Source: JAWWBN01 sp033720955 (GTDB taxonomy: Bacteria; Acidobacteriota; Thermoanaerobaculia; Multivoradales; JAHEKO01). From it: a stretch of 10,584 nt of DNA. Numbering within the stretch: position 1 is the first letter of the stretch; every line of letters starts with the position of its first letter. The stretch is taken from assembly GCA_033720955.1 (NCBI GenBank), contig JAWWBN010000128.1, forward strand, positions 1 to 10,584, given 5' to 3'. Positions 5,328 to 10,584 of the stretch are shown here, piece after piece. Position numbers and translations under genes: made by a program. Under the pieces are notes generated by a model. The model had not been told where the DNA came from. It was given only the letters and a program-made list of their open reading frames with translations, and searched no databases.

Positions 5328-6440
5328 CTAGAAGATCTCCCGCGGCGGCCGCTCCACCACCTCCGCGCCCTCTTCGAGACCGGAGACGATCTCGATGTTG
5401 AGGCCGGGGGGGAGCCCGGTGGCGATGGCCACCTTCCGCGGCTCCGCCTCGGGCTCGCCGGCCGGCACCTCGACGAAGGTCGCGGCGCCGGCGTCCGAGA
5501 ACAGCACCAGCCGCTCGGGCAGGACGAGGATGCCGGTCTTCTCGCGGATGACCAGGTCGGCGGTGGACGAGTACCCCGCCCGCAGCACCATCTCCGGGTT
5601 CTCCGGCGGGTCGAGCTCGATCTCGACCTCGAAGAGCCGCGCCCCCTCCTCCTCCTTGGCCTGGGGCGCGATGCGGTTCAGCCGCCCGGTGACCTTCTCC
5701 CCCGGCAGGGCGCCGATGTTGAGCCGCGCCGGCACCCCCACCTTCAGCTTGCCCACGTCGATCTCGTCCACCGTGCCCTTGAAGATGAGGTCGCTCATGT
5801 CGGCCACCGCCGCCATCACCGTGCCCTCCTGGAACGAGGTCAGCGGGACCACCGGATCGCCGGGGTCCACGTTGCGCTCCAGCACGATACCCGCGGCGGG
5901 GGCGCGGATGATCGACTCCATCTCCCGGCCGCGCCCGCTGATCCGGCCGGCACGGGTGAGCTCCAGGTTGTCGCGGGATGTGTCGAGCTCGATCTTGGCC
6001 AGCTCGAACGCCTCGCGGCGGGCGTCGGCCTCCTCGGCCGAGATCACCCCCTGCCGGGCCAGCTCCTGCGACCGCTGCCAGTCGGCGGCGGCCCGCGCGT
6101 GGGCCGACTTTGCCGCCTCCAGCCGCCGCTCCGCCTCCACCAGCTCGCCCGGGGTGGGGTCGGGAACGATCTCGAAGAGCGGGTCGCCGGCCGCCACCCG
6201 GTCGCCCACGTCCACGGCGCACCGCTTGACGATCCCCGAGATCTTGGACTTGACCTCGAACTTGAGCCGCGGCTCGATCTGCCCCACCGCCACCGCCTTC
6301 TCGGTGATGGAGCCGCGCTCCACCGCCACCAGCTCGAGCTCCTCGCCCCGGCCCTGGCGGCCCTGGAGCCAGAAGTAGGCGCCTACCACGATGGCGGCGA
6401 CGACGATCAGACCCACCAGGATCTTGAGGATCTTGGCCAT
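5328..6440 (-). CDS. Periplasmic adaptor (membrane fusion) protein, HlyD/MacA-like
   Basis: This 370-residue protein would link the inner-membrane ABC permeases to an outer-membrane channel. Residues 4-25 (ILKILVGLIVVAAIVVGAYFWL) form a single membrane anchor without a lipobox. The barrel-sandwich (lipoyl-like) halves lie at about 49-95 (VAVGQIEP, SKISGIVKR, VDVGDRVAAGDPLFEI) and 176-200 (SIIRAPAAGIV, VDPGDPV). Between them is an alpha-helical hairpin (about 97-165) rich in Ala, Glu and Arg. A beta-barrel domain (about 205-300) and a membrane-proximal domain follow (LVLPERLVLF near 305-314; GLPPGLNIEIVSGLEEGAEVV). I chose the ATG at 6440, which has AGGAGG at 6456-6451. An upstream GTG at 6464 would put that site inside the gene. 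No TolC-type outer-membrane channel is encoded in the window, so it must be supplied from elsewhere. Confidence 0.9.
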   Translation of the reverse strand: MAKILKILVGLIVVAAIVVGAYFWLQGRQGRGEELELVAVERGSITEKAVAVGQIEPRLKFEVKSKISGIVKRCAVDVGDRVAAGDPLFEIVPDPTPGELVEAERRLEAAKSAHARAAADWQRSQELARQGVISAEEADARREAFELAKIELDTSRDNLELTRAGRISGRGREMESIIRAPAAGIVLERNVDPGDPVVPLTSFQEGTVMAAVADMSDLIFKGTVDEIDVGKLKVGVPARLNIGALPGEKVTGRLNRIAPQAKEEEGARLFEVEIELDPPENPEMVLRAGYSSTADLVIREKTGILVLPERLVLFSDAGAATFVEVPAGEPEAEPRKVAIATGLPPGLNIEIVSGLEEGAEVVERPPREIF

Positions 6441-6450
6441 GCTCTCGGAA

Positions 6451-6456
6451 CCTCCT
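6451..6456 (-). promoter_or_regulatory. Shine-Dalgarno that decides the adaptor start
   Basis: The minus strand reads AGGAGG with 10 nt to the ATG at 6440. It makes the ATG the preferred start over the in-frame GTG at 6464. The site is also the first ribosome signal after the peptidase gene, so this is where the exporter operon begins. Confidence 0.7.
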
Positions 6457-6526
6457 CCCCACACCCTACGGCGACGGCCGCGTCGGGTTTCGCCCTGGCC
6501 GCCGGCCCGGTTCGAGAGAGCCGCGA

Positions 6527-6546
6527 CCCCGCGACGGCTCGCGGGG
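6527..6546 (-). terminator. Hairpin directly after the peptidase stop codon
   Basis: CCCCGCGA (6527-6534) and TCGCGGGG (6539-6546) are perfect reverse complements around a 4-nt loop, 2 nt beyond the TAG of the peptidase gene on the minus strand. The stem is 8 bp and almost all G-C. No T-run follows, so it may act with Rho or as an mRNA 3'-end stabiliser rather than as a classical intrinsic terminator. It suggests that the peptidase and the exporter operon (108-base gap) are separate units. Chance is possible in such GC-rich DNA. Confidence 0.4.
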
Positions 6547-6548
6547 CT

Positions 6549-8996
6549 CTACGGACAGGCCGCGTTGCCGATGGTCAGCTCGCCCGCGACCTCCAGGTCG
6601 TTGCTCAGCCGCACCTCGGGCGCCTCGAGGGTGACGCTCTCCATGGCGCCCACCCGGTAGCCCCCTCCCGCCTCCACCAGAGCCGAAGCCCCGTAGGAGG
6701 AGGCGAGGCCGTTGTAGGCGGCGTTCAGCAGACGGGTGGCCACGCACGCGGCGCAGGTGTAGATGCGGATGTCGTCCACGAACCAGCCGTACTCGTCCAC
6801 CACGAAGTCGGTGCCCACGTCGAAACGGTAGCGGAACGGAAGCCCGGCCAGCGACGAGAGGTCGAGCTGCGAAGCGGTGTAGCCCCAACTGTCCGCGACG
6901 AAGGCGCTCTGGCCGCCGAACGGGTTCGAGCAGCACGAGCTGATGACGCCGCCGTAGGTCTGGCCCGCGGTGATCAGGGAGCCGCCGTCGATCCAGCTCG
7001 CGCCGTCGGTGCTGTACCCGACCTGGCCGCCGTCCCAGAAGGAGGCGCCGGTGTTGTCGAAGCCGTGGGAGTGGTTGAACTGCATGCGGGCTCCCGCCGG
7101 CAGCGAGGCGATCCCCGGATCGACCACCACTCCGTACGACCCGCTGGTCGGCCGGTCGTAGCCCCAGTAGCTCTTGACGCCGCTGGTGGCGTAGGTGCCC
7201 AGAAGGCTCGACGGGCCCTCCACGCACCAGGTGGTGGGCACCCCGCTCGACGGGCAGGCGGCCAGGCTGCTGGTCTCGATGTCCCAGTAGTGCCACAGGG
7301 TGGGCGCCTGGCCGGCGGGGCAGAACGCGGGGACGGCGCCCTGGGCGGGCGCGCACGGCCAGGGCGAGGCCATCTCGACCGCGTCCAGCGCGTCCACGAG
7401 CTCGGCGCAGTCGGCCGGGGTGATCCCGGAGATCCCGATCAGATCCTCGCACGACTGCTGGAGGGCGTCGTAGTTGTCGAGGAGATCGGAGCTCGAGACC
7501 AGGTAGCTGGCCAGCGCCCGGTACTGGATCTTCCCGGCCTTGGTCAGCCCGAGGCCCACGACGGTCTTGCCGTTGTAGGTGCCGCCGTCCACCATCAGCG
7601 CGTAGGCGTGGTTGGGCACTCCGCTGTTGGAGTGCACCCCGCCCCGGTCGCTCCGGTAGTCGTCGCCGCAGACGAACTCCGAGTCGCTCACCTTCCCCGG
7701 GTCGCCGAAGACGGTCGGATCCATCATGTCGCGGATGGCTCCGATGCCCGGAACGTCCTCGCCCATCTGCCAGCGCACGCCGGCGGTGTCGGTCCCCGCC
7801 AGGTTCACCAGATCGACCGTCTCCCCGAAGATGTCCGAGTACGACTCGTTCAGCGCGCCCGACTGCATGTAGTAGAAGAGGGCGGCGGTGTGCTCGGTGA
7901 CGGCGTGGGTGAGCTCGTGGGCGTCCACGTCGTCGGCCGCCGGGAAGCCCTCGCCGTAGACCATCTGGCTGCCGTTCCAGAAGGCGTTGGCGTAGGGACA
8001 GTCCGGGGCGCTGGGGCAGTAGTGGACGGTGGAGACCAGGGGCGCGCCGGCGCCGTCGTAACTGTCGCGGCCGTGTTCGCTCCAGAAGTAGTCGTAGGTG
8101 TCCCCCGAGTAGTCGTAGGCGGCGTCCGCGTCCGTATCGCCGGTGGACGCGTCGCCTTCGCCGCGGACGTGCACCCCGGGCAGAGCGCCGAAGGCGCCGT
8201 CGCCCGGGTCGTTGGCGTCGTGGATCGCACGGACCCGGGCGTCGGTGAGCTGGCTGAAGTGGAGCAGCGGCGCGCCGCTCGCGGCGTCGACCCAGATGTA
8301 CTCACGCAGGTCGATCGCGCTGGCCTCGACGAACCAGGCGAGCCGCGTCCACGCCCGGCGACCCTCCAGCAGACCGCGGTTGAAGAGCTCCAGCCGGGGC
8401 TCGCTCAGCCGGGCCTCCCCCGGTCCCACTCCGAGCCGCCGGTCCAGAAGCAGCCATGCGGCCTCCCGGGCCCCCTCCGGATCGACGGCGGGAGCCGTGT
8501 CCGTCAGATCCAGGTCGGGCACCGTCTTGCCGTTGACGCTCGCCACGGAAGAGCCACGCAGGTGGACGATCACCTCGCCTCCGGTCACCGGCACGCCGCC
8601 GTGCGCCTGGCGGAACCGGATGTGCTCCATCCCCGCCTCGTCGGGACCGGCCACCCGGACCAGCGACACCGACCCGCGGCCGGCCAGCCCGAAGGCGGCG
8701 CCGAACTGGTCCAGGAAGAGCCTCGCCCTCTCCTCGGCGGGAGCCGACTCCGGCAACGCCACCACCGGTTGCCGCGGCGGCGAGAACGAGAGAAAGGTGG
8801 CGAGACCGGTCGTCGGCGAGATCGTCGCCCGAGGGGGACCGCCGGCTACCCGCTCGAGGTCGGCGAGGGTCTGCTCGACGATCGGTCTCGCCGTCTGCCC
8901 GGCCCCGGCGCCCGCTGCCAGGAGCCCCACCAGCGCGGCCAGGAGCGGTAGCGAGCGGGGCGGCGTAGGCTCGGTGGCGGGTGTCGATCGACTCAT
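6549..8996 (-). CDS. Secreted thermolysin-like (M4) zinc metallopeptidase with C-terminal accessory domains
   Basis: This 815-residue secreted protease begins with a signal peptide (hydrophobic SLPLLAALVGLLAAGAGAG, about 15-33). A propeptide follows (about 35-245) with FTP/PepSY-like features: a FLSFSPPRQP segment, RFRQAHGGVPVTGGEVIVHL (127-146) and REYIWVDAASGAPLLH. The M4 catalytic domain has HELTH (360-364, ligands H360 and H364, base E361), the third ligand E384 in GALNESYSDIFG, and catalytic H455 in GGVHSNSGVPNHAYAL. The 24-residue H360-E384 spacing equals that of thermolysin. After a Cys-rich linker (about 545-600), residues 605-750 resemble the C-terminal module of immune inhibitor A-type proteases (GYSTDG, GWFVDDIRIYTC). 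The tail (755-815) resembles the 3-coathanger stack (SVTLEAPEVRLSNDLEVAGEL). The ATG at 8996 has only a weak ribosome site. It probably digests extracellular protein; processing of the nearby peptide is speculative. Confidence 0.92.
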   Translation of the reverse strand: MSRSTPATEPTPPRSLPLLAALVGLLAAGAGAGQTARPIVEQTLADLERVAGGPPRATISPTTGLATFLSFSPPRQPVVALPESAPAEERARLFLDQFGAAFGLAGRGSVSLVRVAGPDEAGMEHIRFRQAHGGVPVTGGEVIVHLRGSSVASVNGKTVPDLDLTDTAPAVDPEGAREAAWLLLDRRLGVGPGEARLSEPRLELFNRGLLEGRRAWTRLAWFVEASAIDLREYIWVDAASGAPLLHFSQLTDARVRAIHDANDPGDGAFGALPGVHVRGEGDASTGDTDADAAYDYSGDTYDYFWSEHGRDSYDGAGAPLVSTVHYCPSAPDCPYANAFWNGSQMVYGEGFPAADDVDAHELTHAVTEHTAALFYYMQSGALNESYSDIFGETVDLVNLAGTDTAGVRWQMGEDVPGIGAIRDMMDPTVFGDPGKVSDSEFVCGDDYRSDRGGVHSNSGVPNHAYALMVDGGTYNGKTVVGLGLTKAGKIQYRALASYLVSSSDLLDNYDALQQSCEDLIGISGITPADCAELVDALDAVEMASPWPCAPAQGAVPAFCPAGQAPTLWHYWDIETSSLAACPSSGVPTTWCVEGPSSLLGTYATSGVKSYWGYDRPTSGSYGVVVDPGIASLPAGARMQFNHSHGFDNTGASFWDGGQVGYSTDGASWIDGGSLITAGQTYGGVISSCCSNPFGGQSAFVADSWGYTASQLDLSSLAGLPFRYRFDVGTDFVVDEYGWFVDDIRIYTCAACVATRLLNAAYNGLASSYGASALVEAGGGYRVGAMESVTLEAPEVRLSNDLEVAGELTIGNAACP

Positions 8997-9186
8997 GCGC
9001 GGCGTCCCGTGCTTTCGAGGACCCGATCCCCGGGCGTCGAGCCGTGCGCCCGAGCGTCCAGAGCGGAGCGGAGACCGGCGCGATTATACGGGCCAATCCG
9101 CCGGCGCCGGGGAGGGCGCTGCCGCCCGAAACGAGGGCCGCGGGCCCTGGCGGCGAGGCCGCGAAGAGCCGCCGGCGACCGCCCGG
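8997..9186. other. Intergenic region between the lipoprotein and peptidase genes
   Basis: This 190-base gap lies downstream of the CARDB lipoprotein stop and upstream of the peptidase start, both on the minus strand. It holds the TATAAT at 9083-9088 and GC-rich self-complementary stretches. One is a 6-bp stem, AGGGCC (9134-9139) with GGCCCT (9143-9148); another is GGCGGC (9149-9154) with GCCGCC (9168-9173). Either may help end the lipoprotein transcript, but neither is followed by a T-run. No coding sequence was found. Confidence 0.4.
9083..9088 (-). promoter_or_regulatory. Candidate -10 box of the peptidase promoter
   Basis: The minus strand reads TATAAT, an exact sigma70 -10 consensus, in a GC-rich gap. 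It lies 86 nt before the peptidase ATG and would start a transcript near 9076. No good -35 box lies 16-18 nt upstream; a TTGGCC occurs too close. An extended or activator-dependent promoter is possible, as is chance, although an exact TATAAT is rare in DNA this rich in GC. Confidence 0.45.
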
Positions 9187-9678
9187 CTACGGCACGACCT
9201 TGAACTGCACGCAGCTCGTGTTGTTGGTCTCGTCCGACTCGGCGATCACGTTGTTGGGGTCCACCACGGCGCAGAGGTAGGAGCCGGTGGGCGTGCCCGG
9301 CGGCAGCTTGCCACCGTGACCGTCGTAGTTGTGGCTGGCGCCGGCCGCCAGATCCACCGTGTTGGAGATCCGGCCGCCCACCAGGAGCATGTCGTCCTGG
9401 AAGACGTAGGGCGACGGCACCGTCGCGAAGGCGACCGGCACCGTGCCGTCCGTCGACAGCACCAGGTCCACCATGTAGCCGCTGGCGCCGGCGCTGGCCG
9501 TGCCGGCGGCGGCGGCGCTGCCCACGTTCTCCACGTTGGCGAAGACCGTGCCGCGGACGTCCTCCTCGTCCTGGTAGGCGGAGCGGGCGTCGACGTTGAC
9601 CGTCAGGTCGGGGCGGCAGCCGAGAGCGGCAAGGCTCAGAACGGCGGCCGTCAGCACCAGGGTCGGGCTCTGCTTCAT
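9187..9678 (-). CDS. Small lipoprotein with a CARDB-type domain
   Basis: This 163-residue exported protein starts at the ATG at 9678, preceded by AGGAGG (9688-9683) with 4-nt spacing. That rules out the in-frame extension running up to 9894, which crosses into the divergent gene. The signal peptide MKQSPTLVLTAAVLSLAALGC ends in a slightly unusual lipobox (A-L-G-C, lipidated C21). The mature part is one Ig-like CARDB domain. It opens with PDLTVNVD, has FANVENVGSA (46-55), and closes with AVVDPNNVIAESDETNNTS (137-155), the family's signature ending. C136 and C156 flank that hairpin and could form a disulfide. CARDB domains are adhesion-type modules of cell-surface proteins; no enzymatic role is expected. 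The gene stands alone and is divergent from the hydrolase lipoprotein. A link to the peptidase downstream is possible because both are extracytoplasmic and lie on the same strand. Confidence 0.85.
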   Translation of the reverse strand: MKQSPTLVLTAAVLSLAALGCRPDLTVNVDARSAYQDEEDVRGTVFANVENVGSAAAAGTASAGASGYMVDLVLSTDGTVPVAFATVPSPYVFQDDMLLVGGRISNTVDLAAGASHNYDGHGGKLPPGTPTGSYLCAVVDPNNVIAESDETNNTSCVQFKVVP

Positions 9679-9781
9679 GGTTCCTCCTCGGACGGTCGCC
9701 AGTGACCGCCTCCTGGGAGAACAGGCGTCTCGTGCGTCCTTCCCGTTACCGGCGGGAGCCGTCCGGATAGACTCCTCGGCC
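9679..9781. other. Divergent intergenic region between two lipoprotein genes
   Basis: This 103-base spacer must contain the promoters of both divergent lipoprotein genes. The AGGAGG of the minus-strand gene sits at its left end. No consensus -10/-35 pair could be made out for either direction, and the plus-strand gene has no clear Shine-Dalgarno. No repeat or RNA gene was seen. Confidence 0.4.
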
Positions 9782-10584
9782 ATGAATCGGAGATCTGCCG
9801 CGGTCTGCCTCTCCGTGGTGCTTCTCGGCTGCTCCGGCCCGGAGCGCGAGAGCACCCAGGCTCCCCCGTCGCGACCCGCGCCGTCGCCCCCCACCGACGT
9901 GCGGGGCGAGGAGATCGCCTACGAGGTCGGCGGCGTCCGGCTGAACGGCTACATCGCCTGGGACGCGGCCCGGAAGGGCCCGAGGCCCGGCGTGCTGGTG
10001 GTGCACGAGTGGTGGGGCCACAACGAGTACGCCCGCATGCGTGCCCGCATGCTCGCCGAGATGGGCTACACGGCGCTGGCCGTGGACATGTACGGCGACG
10101 GCAAGGTGGCGGAGCACCCGGCCGACGCGGAGAAGTTCATGACCGAGGTGGCGAGCCGCCTCGACGTCCTGGCCGACCGCTTCACCGCCGCCCGCGAGCT
10201 GCTGGAGGCCCAACCGACGACCGACCCCTCGCGCACGGCCGCGATCGGCTACTGCTTCGGCGGCGCCGTGGTCCTCCACATGGCCCGGCTGGGGACCGGT
10301 CTCGCCGGGGTGGCCAGCTTCCACGGCGACCTGGTGCCCCGGACCGAGGCGGCTCCGGAGGCGGCCCGGACCCGCGTGCTGGTGCTCCACGGAGCCGACG
10401 ACCCCTTCGTCGCGCCGGAGTCGATCGACGCCTTCCGCCGGGAGATGGCCGAGGCCGGCATCGACTTCGAGCTCATCGCGTACCCGGGAGCGGTGCACTC
10501 GTTCACCAACCCGGGCGCCACGGAGATCGGCGAGCGCTTCGACATGCCCCTGGCCTACGACGAGGCGGCCGACCGGCAGAGCTG
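9782..10584 (+). CDS. Dienelactone hydrolase-family lipoprotein (3' end beyond window)
   Basis: The frame opens with an ATG at 9782 and is still open after 267 codons at the window edge. Residues 1-17 form a lipoprotein signal with a good lipobox (VVLLGC, C17). A Pro-rich tether follows (TQAPPSRPAPSPPTD, 25-39), then an alpha/beta-hydrolase domain of the dienelactone hydrolase family. Landmarks are VHEWWG (74-79, E76 at the family's conserved Glu), the nucleophile elbow GYCFGG (156-161, C158), GADDPF (204-209, acid D206 or D207) and AVHSF (237-241, H239), which give a Cys-Asp-His triad. Family members hydrolyse lactones or esters; the substrate here is unknown. Dienelactone hydrolases proper are cytoplasmic, so the lipid anchor places this one in the periplasm or at the outer membrane. 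Little of the protein should be missing, given the family's usual domain of about 230 residues. There is no strong ribosome site before the ATG. Confidence 0.9.
   Translation, partial: MNRRSAAVCLSVVLLGCSGPERESTQAPPSRPAPSPPTDVRGEEIAYEVGGVRLNGYIAWDAARKGPRPGVLVVHEWWGHNEYARMRARMLAEMGYTALAVDMYGDGKVAEHPADAEKFMTEVASRLDVLADRFTAARELLEAQPTTDPSRTAAIGYCFGGAVVLHMARLGTGLAGVASFHGDLVPRTEAAPEAARTRVLVLHGADDPFVAPESIDAFRREMAEAGIDFELIAYPGAVHSFTNPGATEIGERFDMPLAYDEAADRQS

Noticed and set aside
4072..6462. A 796-codon minus-strand open frame across the adaptor and first permease
   Set aside because: It is a +1/+2 shadow of the two real genes, with Gly/Arg/Ala-rich translation and no motifs.
3717..8951. A 1744-codon open frame on the plus strand
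   Set aside because: It is antisense to the permeases, adaptor and peptidase, all of which have clear family motifs. Its translation is His-, Gly- and Arg-rich low complexity with no recognisable domain. Very high GC content removes stop codons in this frame.
9679..9894. Upstream extension of the CARDB lipoprotein to 9894
   Set aside because: It would overlap the start of the divergent hydrolase gene and bury a good ribosome site and signal peptide that begin at 9678.
1..10584. tRNA, rRNA, CRISPR array, insertion sequence or attachment site
   Set aside because: No tRNA-like arms, no regularly spaced direct repeats, no transposase motifs and no terminal repeats were seen on either strand.

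Overview
The window is a very GC-rich stretch from a Gram-negative (diderm) bacterium. Two lipoproteins, a secreted metallopeptidase and an ABC efflux system with a periplasmic adaptor all point to two membranes. Several genes use GTG starts, and genes are packed with short overlaps. The thermolysin-type peptidase carries an immune-inhibitor-A-like module and a C-terminal tail resembling the 3-coathanger stack. That reminds me of Acidobacteriota (Thermoanaerobaculia) or Myxococcota, but taxonomy cannot be fixed from this sequence.

Layout. Positions 1-57 hold the first 19 codons of a minus-strand gene. A small hotdog-fold thioesterase (164-586, plus) follows and converges on a long minus-strand block. 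Read in the direction of transcription (right to left), that block is: a secreted M4 peptidase (8996-6549), a membrane-anchored HlyD/MacA-type adaptor (6440-5328), two paralogous MacB/FtsX-type permeases (5327-4095 and 4075-2819), a MacB/LolD-type ATPase (2822-2097), a 147-residue peptide (2010-1567) and an ATP-grasp enzyme of the microviridin-maturase type (1570-602). Further right are a CARDB-domain lipoprotein (9678-9187, minus) and, divergent from it, a dienelactone-hydrolase-like lipoprotein (9782 to the window end, plus).

The most interesting part is 602-2010. It looks like a graspetide (omega-ester peptide) biosynthetic pair: a precursor gene overlapping by GTGA a single ATP-grasp macrocyclase. 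The precursor ends TATGSGTITFCDKDADVDG. Five hydroxyl residues sit at every second position, a two-residue turn (FC) follows, and then four aspartates sit at every second position. The two series are exact mirror images, so the core could fold as a beta-hairpin closed by four nested ester rungs. The exporter-like operon just upstream on the same strand is a plausible export route, and the secreted peptidase beyond it is a possible but weaker candidate for leader removal.

A perfect 10-bp inverted repeat (2063-2090) lies between the ATPase stop and the precursor start. A TACAAT hexamer overlaps its loop, which suggests the RiPP genes have their own regulated promoter. All functions are inferred from sequence motifs read by eye; no database search was run.
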